A stretch of DNA of 64,000 bases, taken from the NCBI RefSeq assembly GCF_022759505.1, contig NZ_CP094289.1, positions 1,054,001 to 1,118,000 on the forward strand, written 5' to 3'. The notes beneath the pieces are model-generated. The model was not told the origin of the DNA. It made no database searches and saw nothing but the letters and a program-made list of their open reading frames with translations. Positions 1 to 8,632 of this stretch are shown here, piece by piece; position 1 is the stretch's first letter, and every line of letters begins with the position of its first letter. Both the position numbers and the translations under genes were made by a program. The DNA comes from Georgenia sp. TF02-10 (GTDB lineage Bacteria > Actinomycetota > Actinomycetes > Actinomycetales > Actinomycetaceae).

Positions 1-1302
1 GCCGTGGGTGCCGACGGCGCCGCCACCAAGGTCGGGTACCTGCGCTTCACGCCGGTGTCCGCCGGCCAGGCCCGCCTTGTGCTCGAGGTGCTCAGCGGCA
101 CCGCCGGCACGCTCAAGGTCCACGCCACCGGTTCCGGCTGGGACGAGGCGGACCTGGCCGCCGGCGGCGCGCCCGCCGTCGGTCCCGTGCTCGGCCAGAC
201 CGAGCTCACCGGCGGCTGGCAGCGGGTGACAATCCCGCTCGACGTCGACCTCGAGCCCGGGGCGCAGGTCTCGTTCGCCCTCACCCGCGACGACGGCGGG
301 ATCACCCGCGTCGCCGCCCGGGAGAACGGCGCCGGCCGGGCCGCGGTGCTCAGCGTCGTCCCGACGGGCGGTGCGGCCGCTGCGGCGGCCCCGGCAGCCC
401 CCGCCCCGGCAGCCCCGGCGGCACCCGGCGCGGATGCACGGGCAGCGGCCGCCGGCGCCGCGCAGGTCGTCCAGCAGGGCACCGGCGAGCTGCCGGTGTA
501 CGTCTCGCCCAGCCCGGACCGGGGCAACTCCACGCTCGAGGCCTTCGAGACCCGGCACGACGCCGGGTGGGGCACCGCCCTGTTCGCCTACTTCCCCGGC
601 GACATGCGGTGGAGCCAGGGGTGGGCCAACCTCGTCGCCCGGCACCCCGAGGGCCTGCCGGTGATCGCCTCGCCCAAGGGCGACGACCCCGCCAGCGTGC
701 GGGACTTCCTGGACCACCTGCCCCAGGCCTGGCGCGACAAGATGACCGTGGCCTACCACCAGGAGCCGGAGGAGGACTTCACGACCCCGGCGCAGCGCGC
801 CCAGTTCCGCGGGACCGTCGCCGCCATGGCGGACCTGGTCCGGCCCTACGGGGTGCGCAACGCGGTCCACCTGCAGGAGTGGACGATCGACCCGTACAAC
901 AAGAAGCCCTGGGGCGGGGAGCAGGCGCTCGCCGAGTTCTTCGACCCCGCCGACGTGGACTTCATCTCCTGGTCGCTGTACCCGCCCGAGGGCCGGTCCA
1001 TGCGAGCGGGCATCGACCGCATCGAGGCGTTCTCCGAGAAGTACGCCCCGGGCGTGCCGTGGGGCGTCACCGCCGCCGGCTCACCGGTCGACGGCTCTGC
1101 GCCGATCGGTGGGGCCGCCCGTGCCGAGCGCGCCAAGATCGTGCGGGAGGGCGCGGAGTACGTCGCCCAGGTCGGCGGCGAGTCGTTCGGGTGGTTCGAC
1201 TTCGACGAGTACCTCCCGGGCCAGGACAACCTCGCCGCCAAGGACCCGGCGCTGACGGCTGCGCTGCGGCACGCCGCCGACGTCCAGGTCGCCACGCAGT
1301 AA
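1..1302 (+). CDS. Secreted glycoside hydrolase-like protein (GH26-like), 5' end missing
   Basis: The reading frame is open from the first base, so the gene probably begins upstream of the window. Residues 1 to about 118 resemble a beta-sandwich carbohydrate-binding module of the kind that begins GADGAATKVGYLRF. An Ala/Pro linker follows (about 122–155). The C-terminal part (about 160–432) looks like a TIM-barrel glycosidase related to GH26: it carries YHQEPEED, which fits the acid/base glutamate of that clan, and ISWSLYP and GWFDFDEY further on. No convincing nucleophile glutamate is visible where GH26 enzymes have it (the sequence reads GVTAAGSP), so activity is uncertain. It may trim or bind the polysaccharide made by the genes downstream. 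Family assignment is from motif memory only. Confidence 0.7.
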   Translation, partial: AVGADGAATKVGYLRFTPVSAGQARLVLEVLSGTAGTLKVHATGSGWDEADLAAGGAPAVGPVLGQTELTGGWQRVTIPLDVDLEPGAQVSFALTRDDGGITRVAARENGAGRAAVLSVVPTGGAAAAAAPAAPAPAAPAAPGADARAAAAGAAQVVQQGTGELPVYVSPSPDRGNSTLEAFETRHDAGWGTALFAYFPGDMRWSQGWANLVARHPEGLPVIASPKGDDPASVRDFLDHLPQAWRDKMTVAYHQEPEEDFTTPAQRAQFRGTVAAMADLVRPYGVRNAVHLQEWTIDPYNKKPWGGEQALAEFFDPADVDFISWSLYPPEGRSMRAGIDRIEAFSEKYAPGVPWGVTAAGSPVDGSAPIGGAARAERAKIVREGAEYVAQVGGESFGWFDFDEYLPGQDNLAAKDPALTAALRHAADVQVATQ

Positions 1303-1382
1303 CCGCTTCCGGCACGGCCCGGCCGACCTGCCGGCGCGGCAGTCCTGACGTAGGTCGGGTCCCACCGTGCCGGCACCGATCC

Positions 1383-1421
1383 ATGGCCCCTTCCCCGCCT
1401 CGTGCGCGGGGGAGGGGCCAT
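1383..1421 (+). terminator. Strong hairpin, likely terminator of the GH-like gene
   Basis: A 16-bp stem (1383–1398 with 1406–1421, one G-T wobble) closes a 7-nt loop. It lies 80 bases after the stop codon at 1300–1302. No T-run follows, which is common in high-G+C actinomycetes. The rest of the 356-base gap (1303–1658) should hold the promoter of the next gene; no recognisable riboswitch or clear promoter box was seen. Confidence 0.6.
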
Positions 1422-1658
1422 CGCCGTCGGGGCCGTACCCGGTCTGGAGCCCCCACGCCCGTGGCACCCGACCGGCGCGCTCACGCGCCGTCTCCCCCTC
1501 TTGGTGAGGACTTCACCCTGCCGGGCAGCCGGGCATTCACCCGGTGATCATCCGGGCTCGTCAGCCTCCGCCGGGCCGCCCCGCTGCTTCCCTTGTCCCT
1601 CAGCGGGCTCCCCGGGGGGCGCCGTCGTCCTGGTGCCCCACTGGAGGGAGACGCGATC

Positions 1659-4600
1659 ATGCGTCGTCGTGCATTAGCAGCGTTGCTCTTCGTCCTCGCG
1701 CTCGTCGCCCCGACCGCGCTCGGGCAGTCCGCCGCCGGCGCGGCCGAGGTGGAGCACCAAGGCGTGGTCAGCGGCTCACCCGCCGCGTTCACCCCGCACG
1801 TCCTGGACGGCATCGTCTTCTCGGTGGCCGAGGTCGGCGAGACGATCGTCCTCGGCGGGTCCTTCACCCAGGTCCAGGCCGCCAACGGCGGCCCGGTGCT
1901 CACCCGCAACCGCCTGGTGGCGTTCAACAAGCGCACCGGGCAGATCAGCGCCACCTTCGCGCCGAACGTCAACAACAGCGTGCGGTCGGTGGTGCCCGCG
2001 GCGGACGGGCAGAGCGTCTACGTGGGTGGCCAGTTCGGCGCCGTGAACGGGGCGACCAGCACCCGGGTGGTCCGGCTGCGGCTGAGCGACGGCGCCCGGA
2101 TCGCCTCCTTCGCCCCGCCGAGCATCAGCGGCGTCGTCCACGACATGAAGCTCGTCGGCAGCCGCCTCTTCATCGGCGGGGAGTTCACCCGCATCGGCAA
2201 CCAGACCCGCACCGCGCTCGCCGAGCTCGACCCCGGCACCGGGGCGCTGCGCCCCGGGGTCAACCTCGCCTTCGCCGGCACCCATCGCGGCGGGACCACC
2301 CACGTGCACAAGTTCGACGTCAACTCCGCCGGCACCACCCTGGTGGCCACCGGGAACTTCGCCACGGTTAATGGCCAGGACCGGGTGCAGGTCGCGATGC
2401 TCGACCTCACCCCCGCGGGCGCGACGCTGGCGGCCTGGCACACCGACCGGTGGAAGCCGGAGTGCTACGCCTCCTTCGAGTACTACCTCAACGACCTGGA
2501 CTTCGCGCCCGACGGGTCCTACTTCATCCTCTCCTCGATGGGCGGCTACGGCAGCGGGCCGCCGACCCTGTGCGACACCATCTCCCGCTGGGAGACGGCC
2601 GCGCGCGGGTCGTCCCTGAACCCCACCTGGGTGAACTACACCGGCGGGGACAGCGTCTACGCGGTCGAGGCAGTCGGCGACGCCATCTACATCGGCGGCC
2701 ACCACCGCTGGGTCAACAACCCGTTCGGCCGCGACGCCCCCGGCGAGGGCGCCGTGGAGCGCGAGGGCATCGGGGTGCTCGACCCGGTCAACGGCATGCC
2801 GCTGTCCTGGGACCCCGGACGCACCCGCGGCCGCGGGGTCTTCGACCTGCTCGCCGTCCGCGACGGGCTCTGGGTGGGCTCGGACACCGACCGGATCGCC
2901 GGCTTCCAGTACCGCGGCCGCATCGCCTACTTCCCCCGCGCGGGCGGCACGATCATCCCCCGCCCGGAGGCCCCCGACCTGCCGGTGGACGTCATCCAGA
3001 CCGGGGCCGTCCAGAGCGCCGACGCGCGGTACCTGTACCGGGTCAACGCCGGTGCCGGGACCCTGCCCGCCATCGACAACGGCCCGGACTGGGTGGGCGA
3101 CACCGAGCCGCCCGGCAGCACCTACCGGAACACCGGCAACGCGGCGACGTGGACGCCGGTGCCCACCGTGACCCCGGAGGTGCCGGCCACCGCCCCGCGG
3201 GCGCTCTTCGCCAGCGAGCGGTGGGACTCCGGCGACGCCCCCGAGCTGCAGTGGAACTTCCCCGTCCCGGCCGGGCGGAACGTGCAGGTGCGGCTGTACC
3301 TGGCCAACTCCTGCGACTGCACCGCCACCCCCGGCTCGCGCGTCTTCGACGTCGCGCTGGAGAACAACGTCGTCCTGGACGACCTGGACCTGGTCGCCCA
3401 GGTCGGGCACCGGGTCGGCACCATGCGCGCCTTCGACGTGGTCAGCGACGGCACGGTCAACATCGAGCTCCGGCACGTGACCGAGAACCCGCTGATCAAC
3501 GGGATCGAGATCGTCGACCTGGACGCGCCGCCGCCCGGCACCGGGACCACCAACGCGGCCCAGGTGCGGCCGTTCGACGGCGACCAGGGCGGCGCCGCCC
3601 GGCCGCTCGCCGCCGGCAACGTGCCCTGGGACGGCGTGCGCGGCGGCTTCCTCGCCGACGGCCAGCTCTACCTGGCCGGCGCCGACGGCACCCTGACCCG
3701 CCGGCCGTTCCGCGACGGCACCGCCGGTCCCGCCACCACCCTGGACCTGCACGGCCTGGGCACGTTCGCCGCCGAGATGCAGTCCATGACCGGCCTGTTC
3801 TACACGCACGGCCGGATCTACTACACCCTCGCCGGCCAGAGCAGCCTCTTCATGCGCTACTTCGAGGTCGAGAGCGGCATCGTCGGCGCCCAGCGCTTCA
3901 CGCACAGCGGGAACCTGCCCGGCATGACCTGGAGCGCGGTGCGCGGGATGTTCCTCGCCGGCGACGGCGTCTTCTGGGCCGACGCCACGGGCAACCTGCA
4001 CCGCCTGGGCTGGACCGGGAACGTCGGTGACGGTCAGGTCACCGGCCCCGACCAGATCGTCAGCGGCCCGGGCAGCGACGGCGCCGACTGGCGCGGCCGG
4101 GCCCTGATCGCCCTGCCCGGCACCACCCCGCCGCCGCCACCCCCGGCGAACCAGCCCCCGGTGGCCGCGTTCACCCAGCAGTGCACCGGACTCACCTGCA
4201 CCTTCGACGGGTCCAGCTCCACCGACCCGGACGGCCGGGTGGTCGGGCACGCCTGGGACCTCGCCGGGCGCGCGGCCACCGGGGCCACCCAGACGCACAC
4301 CTTCCCGGCCGCCGGGGACTACCCGGTGCGGCTGACGGTGACCGACGACCGGGGCGCCACCAGCACCCTCACCCGCACCGTCACGGTGGCGCAGGAACCA
4401 CCGCCGCCGACGTCGGACCTGGCCTTCGTCGGGTCCAGCGCGACCCAGCCCACGGGATCGGCCACCCAGCACAGCGCCCAGGTGCCCGCCGCCGTGGCCG
4501 CCGGGGACCTGCTCGTCGCGACCTTCGCGACCAACGCGGCCGGCGGCACGGTGACCGGCCCGGCCGGCTGGACCCAGGCCGCCCAGACCTCGACGACGTC

Positions 4601-5378
4601 CATGTCCGGCGTCATCTGGACGAAGGCGGCGACGGCCGCCGACGCCGGCCGGACGATCACGGTCGGGACCTCCGGCTATCAGCGGGGCAACGTCGTCGTG
4701 GCCGCCTACCGCGGCGCCGACCTGGCCGGGGCGACCATCGCCATGGAGCCGGAGCGGACCTCCCGGGCGGCGCACACCACACCCACGCTGCCGGCCTCCC
4801 CGGGGGACTGGGTCGCCTCGTACTGGGCGGACAAGACCGCCAGCACAACCGGGTGGACCCCGCCGGGCGGGCTCGCCGTGCGGCAGACCGGCGCCGGGAC
4901 CGGGGCCGGCCACCTCAGCTGGCTGTACGCCGACAGCGGCGGCGGGGTGAGCGGCTCGACGGCCGGCGGCCTGACCGCCACCGCGACCTCGGCCACGGCG
5001 AACGCCGTCATGGCGACCATCGTGATCCGCCCCGCCAGCGCCGCGGCGGCGGCGGACGCCACCGCGCCGGCGGCCACGGACGCCGCCGAGGATGCGGCAC
5101 CGCCGGCCACCGGGGCGGCGACCGCCGATGCGGCACCACCGGCCAGCACGGACGCGGCACCGCCGGAGGCCGCGGCGACCGAGCCGGCGACGGACGGCGC
5201 CGCTGACGACGGCGGGCCGCCGGCCGCCGTCGTCCCGGAGCCCGCCGCGCCCACCGCACCGTCCGCGGCCCCATCGGCGCCCGCTCCGCATGCCCCCGCG
5301 GCGGGAGCCGGCGTGGAACCCCCCGTTGCTGGCTCAGGTGAGGAGCCCAGCCAGCCGGGCAGCGAGGCCATGCGGTGA
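1659..5378 (+). CDS. Large secreted multidomain protein: beta-propeller, malectin-like and PKD domains
   Basis: The ATG at 1659 follows the ribosome site GGAGGG and gives a clean signal peptide (MRRR, then a hydrophobic stretch ending near AAGAAE); an upstream in-frame start would not. The mature 1239-residue product has an N-terminal propeller (about 45–480) with recurring YVGGQF/IGGEF strands of the delta-60 type, a malectin-like domain (about 508–625), a second propeller-like part, a PKD domain (about 831–912, starting NQPPVAAF) and a C-terminal beta-rich domain (about 925–1125). An Ala/Pro/Glu-rich tail follows, with no LPXTG sorting signal. Such architectures usually bind surface sugars; here it may anchor or organise the exopolysaccharide. 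Its stop overlaps the start of the acyltransferase, so the two are probably coupled. Ligand and role are unknown. Confidence 0.88.
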   Translation: MRRRALAALLFVLALVAPTALGQSAAGAAEVEHQGVVSGSPAAFTPHVLDGIVFSVAEVGETIVLGGSFTQVQAANGGPVLTRNRLVAFNKRTGQISATFAPNVNNSVRSVVPAADGQSVYVGGQFGAVNGATSTRVVRLRLSDGARIASFAPPSISGVVHDMKLVGSRLFIGGEFTRIGNQTRTALAELDPGTGALRPGVNLAFAGTHRGGTTHVHKFDVNSAGTTLVATGNFATVNGQDRVQVAMLDLTPAGATLAAWHTDRWKPECYASFEYYLNDLDFAPDGSYFILSSMGGYGSGPPTLCDTISRWETAARGSSLNPTWVNYTGGDSVYAVEAVGDAIYIGGHHRWVNNPFGRDAPGEGAVEREGIGVLDPVNGMPLSWDPGRTRGRGVFDLLAVRDGLWVGSDTDRIAGFQYRGRIAYFPRAGGTIIPRPEAPDLPVDVIQTGAVQSADARYLYRVNAGAGTLPAIDNGPDWVGDTEPPGSTYRNTGNAATWTPVPTVTPEVPATAPRALFASERWDSGDAPELQWNFPVPAGRNVQVRLYLANSCDCTATPGSRVFDVALENNVVLDDLDLVAQVGHRVGTMRAFDVVSDGTVNIELRHVTENPLINGIEIVDLDAPPPGTGTTNAAQVRPFDGDQGGAARPLAAGNVPWDGVRGGFLADGQLYLAGADGTLTRRPFRDGTAGPATTLDLHGLGTFAAEMQSMTGLFYTHGRIYYTLAGQSSLFMRYFEVESGIVGAQRFTHSGNLPGMTWSAVRGMFLAGDGVFWADATGNLHRLGWTGNVGDGQVTGPDQIVSGPGSDGADWRGRALIALPGTTPPPPPPANQPPVAAFTQQCTGLTCTFDGSSSTDPDGRVVGHAWDLAGRAATGATQTHTFPAAGDYPVRLTVTDDRGATSTLTRTVTVAQEPPPPTSDLAFVGSSATQPTGSATQHSAQVPAAVAAGDLLVATFATNAAGGTVTGPAGWTQAAQTSTTSMSGVIWTKAATAADAGRTITVGTSGYQRGNVVVAAYRGADLAGATIAMEPERTSRAAHTTPTLPASPGDWVASYWADKTASTTGWTPPGGLAVRQTGAGTGAGHLSWLYADSGGGVSGSTAGGLTATATSATANAVMATIVIRPASAAAAADATAPAATDAAEDAAPPATGAATADAAPPASTDAAPPEAAATEPATDGAADDGGPPAAVVPEPAAPTAPSAAPSAPAPHAPAAGAGVEPPVAGSGEEPSQPGSEAMR

Positions 5379-6445
5379 TGCTCGTCGACGCGCTCGACAT
5401 GCGGAGCAACAGCCTCAACGCCCTCCGTCTCGGCCTGGCCCTGCTCGTCATCGTCAGCCACGCGCCGATGGTGGCGAGCGGCGGTGCCGCCTACCACTGG
5501 GGCGACCTGGAGATCGGCGGCTGGGCTGTCGCCGGGTTCTTCGCGATCTCCGGGTGGCTCATCACCACGAGCCGGATGCGCCTCGACCTGCCACGGTTCC
5601 TCTGGCGACGGTGTGCGCGGATCTACCCGGCCTTCTGGGTCGCGCTGCTCGTCACCGCCGCCGTCCTCGCGCCCCTCTCGACCCTCTGGCAGGGCAGCTG
5701 GGACCCGGTCAGCGCGGCCACGTACGTTGCCGCCAACTCAACCCTGCGGATCTCCCAACCAGGCATCGCGGACACCCTCCCGGCCGTGCCCTACCCGACC
5801 ACCTGGAACCTGTCGCTGTGGACCTTGTTCTGGGAGTTCCTGTGCTACTGCGCGGTGGGCCTGCTGCTGCTCTGGCGCTACGCGCGCCGGCACCGCTGGC
5901 CGACCCTCGCCCTCTTCGTGGTGGTCGCTCTCGTGCACGGGCTCACCCGTGCCCTCGACCTGCCGGTCTCCGACGGTGCTCAGGCCGGGCTGCGGCTCGG
6001 GTCGTTCTTCCTCGCCGGGGCCGTTCTCTGCCGCTACGCGGACCGCGTGCCGGCGGACTGGCGCCTGGCCGTCGGCGCGGGCGGCGCGCTCGGCGTGCTG
6101 CTGGCCACGGGGACGGTCGGGGCGTGGGGTGCGCTCCCGCTGGCGTACCTGGTGATCTACGGCGGCGCGCGCCTGCCCCTGCAGCGCGTCGGCGCCCGCA
6201 ACGACATCTCCTACGGCGTCTACGTCTACGCCTTCCCGGTGGCGCAGCTCCTCGGGCTCGTCGGCGCCGCGCGGCTCGGCGTCCCGCTCTACATCGCCGC
6301 GACGGTGGCCCTGACGCTCCCGCTCGCCTGGGCCTCGTGGACGTGGATCGAGCGGCCGGCGCAGGTGGCGGCCCGCCGCTACCGAACGGCGCGGCCGACG
6401 CTACGACCCGCCCCCGCAGCCGCGGACGCCGCCCGGCCCGGCTGA
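5378..6445 (+). CDS. Membrane acyltransferase, acyltransferase-3 (OafA) family
   Basis: An integral membrane protein of about 355 residues with some ten hydrophobic segments. The family's key histidine is in LLVIVSHAP near residue 28, followed by GFFAISGWLI and then RRCARIYPAFW, the arginine-rich signature after the second helix. Members of this family move acetyl or other acyl groups from the cytoplasmic side onto sugars of extracytoplasmic glycans. The ATG at 5378 overlaps the TGA of the preceding gene (TGATG); a GTG at 5375 is an alternative start. In this locus the likely substrate is the exopolysaccharide, which would make it an O-acetylase, but the acyl group and sugar position cannot be read from sequence. 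Confidence 0.85.
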   Translation: MLVDALDMRSNSLNALRLGLALLVIVSHAPMVASGGAAYHWGDLEIGGWAVAGFFAISGWLITTSRMRLDLPRFLWRRCARIYPAFWVALLVTAAVLAPLSTLWQGSWDPVSAATYVAANSTLRISQPGIADTLPAVPYPTTWNLSLWTLFWEFLCYCAVGLLLLWRYARRHRWPTLALFVVVALVHGLTRALDLPVSDGAQAGLRLGSFFLAGAVLCRYADRVPADWRLAVGAGGALGVLLATGTVGAWGALPLAYLVIYGGARLPLQRVGARNDISYGVYVYAFPVAQLLGLVGAARLGVPLYIAATVALTLPLAWASWTWIERPAQVAARRYRTARPTLRPAPAAADAARPG

Positions 6446-6522
6446 GCCGCCGGACCCGCGGCGGACGCCGCGGGGTAGGTTGAGGTGGTGAGAGCCACGA
6501 CCGTCCCCGGGAGCACCGCGGG

Positions 6523-8592
6523 ATGACCGCCGGCATGGGCGGGCCCGGCGGGTTCGGGCACAGCCTCCGCCAGGACGCCTCCGTCGCGGACCACCGGCTC
6601 ACCCCGGGCACCACCCGCCGCGTGCTCCGGTACGCCGCGCCGTACCGCTTCCAGATCACCTGGTTCCTCCTGCTCGTCGTCCTCGGCGCGCTGCTCGTCG
6701 TCGCGACCCCGCTGCTGCTGCAGCGCATCATCGACGACGGCGTCGCCACCGGCGACCGCCGGCTCGTGGTGATCCTCGCCGGCCTGGTCGCCCTGGTGGC
6801 CGTGGCCGAGGCGGCCCTGACCCTCCTGCAGCGCTGGTTCTCGGCCCGCATCGGCGAGGGGCTCATCTACGACCTGCGCACCGACGTCTTCGCCCACGTC
6901 CAGCGCCAGTCCATCGCCTTCTTCACCCGCAGCCAGACCGGCTCGCTCGTCACCCGGCTGAACTCCGACGTCATCGGCGCCCAGCGGGCCTTCACCTCGA
7001 CCCTGTCCGGGGTGGTGGCCAACCTCATCTCGGTGGCGGTCGTGCTCGTCACGATGGTCGCGCTGTCCTGGCAGATCACCCTGCTGGCGCTCGCGGTCGT
7101 CCCGTTCCTGCTGCTGCCCGCCCGCCGGGTGGGCCGCCGCCTCGCCGGCCTGAACCGGCGGGGGATGGAGCTCAACGCCGAGCTCGGCAACCGGATGACC
7201 GAGCGGTTCAACGTTGGCGGCGCTCTGCTCGTGAAGCTCTTCGGCACGCCCGCCCGCGAGGAGGCCGACTTCGCCGCCAAGGCCGCCGCCGTCCGCGACA
7301 TCGGCATCCGGACCGCGATGAGCAACCGGGTCTTCTTCGCCGCGCTCGGCGCCATGGCCTCCCTTGCCACCGCGCTGGTCTACGGCCTCGGCGGCGTGCT
7401 GGCGATCGACGGCGCCGTCACGGTCGGCACGCTGGTCGCCTTCGCCGGGCTGCTCGGGCGCCTGTACGGCCCGGTGACCGCGCTGAGCAACGTCCAGGTG
7501 GACGTGATGAGCGCCCTGGTCAGCTTCGAGCGGGTCTTCGAGGTGCTCGACCTGAAGCCGCTGGTCGTCGACGCCCCGGACGCCGTGGACCTGCCGGACG
7601 GGCCGCTGTCGGTCGAGCTCGACGACGTCCGCTTCGCCTACCCCAGCGGGGCCCGGGTCGCCCTGGCGTCCCTGGAGGGGCTGCCGCCCGCCGACGGCGG
7701 CGGCGGGGACGGTGCGGTCAGGACCGGCCGCGCGGGCCGCGGGGACGGGGGGATCCCCGACGGTACGGCCGCAGGGCGCGAGGACGGTGCGGTCAGGACC
7801 GGCCCCGCGGGCGGCGGGGACGGTGGGATCCCCGACGGCGTGGGCGCACGTCCCGGGGACGGTGCGGTCATCACCGCCGGCGCCGGGCTGCGGGGCGACG
7901 ATGAGGAGGTGCTCAAGGGCGTCTCCGTCCGGGTCGAGCCCGGCACGATGCTCGCCCTGGTCGGTCCGTCCGGCGCCGGCAAGACCACCCTGTCCAGCCT
8001 CGTCGCGCGGCTGTACGACCCCACCGCCGGCGCGGTGCGCATCGGCGGGCTGGATCTGCGGCAGGTCCGCCAGGCGAGCCTGCACGCCGCCGTCGGCGTG
8101 GTGACCCAGGACGCCCACCTCTTCCACGACACGGTGCGGGCCAACCTGACCTACGCCCGCCCCGAGGCCACTGACGAGGAGCTCTACGCGGCGTTGCGCG
8201 CCGCGCACGTCGAGCCGCTGGTCCGGCGCCTGCCGCAGGGGCTGGACACGGTGGTCGGGGACCGCGGGCACCGGCTGTCCGGCGGGGAGAAGCAGCGGGT
8301 GGCGATCGCCCGGCTGCTGCTGCGGGCCCCGCGCGTCGTCGTGCTGGACGAGGCGACGGCGCACCTGGACTCGGAGTCCGAGGCGGCGGTCCAGCTCGCG
8401 CTGGACTCGGCCATGGCCGGGCGCACCTCGATCGTCATCGCCCACCGGCTGTCCACCGTGCGCCGGGCCGACGCGATCGCGGTCCTGGACGCCGGCCGGG
8501 TGGTCGAGCGGGGCACCCATGCCGAGCTCCTCGCCCGCGGCGGGCTCTACGCCGAGCTGTACGAGACCCAGTTCACCCAGCAGGACGCCTGA
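6523..8592 (+). CDS. ABC exporter, fused membrane and ATPase domains, with a repeat insertion in the ATPase
   Basis: A 689-residue half-transporter of the MsbA/multidrug type. The six-helix membrane domain spans about residues 40–340. The nucleotide-binding domain has Walker A GPSGAGKTT (481–489), Q-loop TQDAHLF, signature LSGGE (585–589), Walker B VVVLDEAT and the H-loop AHRLST. Between the first strands of that domain (FAYPSG) and the Walker A strand lies an insertion of about 55 residues made of a 25-residue repeat (396–449), which normal family members lack. All catalytic motifs are intact, so the insert probably loops out. The substrate is unknown; the location suggests export linked to the cell envelope or polysaccharide, though general drug or lipid export is possible. 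The gene converges with the PssE–sulfotransferase gene 40 bases downstream. Confidence 0.9.
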   Translation: MTAGMGGPGGFGHSLRQDASVADHRLTPGTTRRVLRYAAPYRFQITWFLLLVVLGALLVVATPLLLQRIIDDGVATGDRRLVVILAGLVALVAVAEAALTLLQRWFSARIGEGLIYDLRTDVFAHVQRQSIAFFTRSQTGSLVTRLNSDVIGAQRAFTSTLSGVVANLISVAVVLVTMVALSWQITLLALAVVPFLLLPARRVGRRLAGLNRRGMELNAELGNRMTERFNVGGALLVKLFGTPAREEADFAAKAAAVRDIGIRTAMSNRVFFAALGAMASLATALVYGLGGVLAIDGAVTVGTLVAFAGLLGRLYGPVTALSNVQVDVMSALVSFERVFEVLDLKPLVVDAPDAVDLPDGPLSVELDDVRFAYPSGARVALASLEGLPPADGGGGDGAVRTGRAGRGDGGIPDGTAAGREDGAVRTGPAGGGDGGIPDGVGARPGDGAVITAGAGLRGDDEEVLKGVSVRVEPGTMLALVGPSGAGKTTLSSLVARLYDPTAGAVRIGGLDLRQVRQASLHAAVGVVTQDAHLFHDTVRANLTYARPEATDEELYAALRAAHVEPLVRRLPQGLDTVVGDRGHRLSGGEKQRVAIARLLLRAPRVVVLDEATAHLDSESEAAVQLALDSAMAGRTSIVIAHRLSTVRRADAIAVLDAGRVVERGTHAELLARGGLYAELYETQFTQQDA
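7708..7870 (+). repeat. 75-bp in-frame tandem repeat within the ABC exporter gene
   Basis: The word GACGGTGCGGTCA occurs at 7708, 7783 and 7858, exactly 75 bases apart, giving two full copies and the start of a third. Each copy encodes 25 residues starting DGAVRTG and containing GDGGIPDG. The period is a multiple of three, so the frame survives copy-number change. Confidence 0.9.
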
Positions 8593-8632
8593 CCCGGCAG
8601 GGGGCCCGAGCCGGAGCCAGGACCCGTGACCC

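Noticed and set aside
1303-1658. Riboswitch before the PKD protein
   Set aside because: The gap is long but I could not match it to any riboswitch consensus; only the terminator hairpin is supported.
1776-5291. 1171-codon minus-strand frame over the PKD protein
   Set aside because: Low-complexity Arg/Gly/Val composition and no ribosome site; the plus-strand gene has a signal peptide and clear domains.
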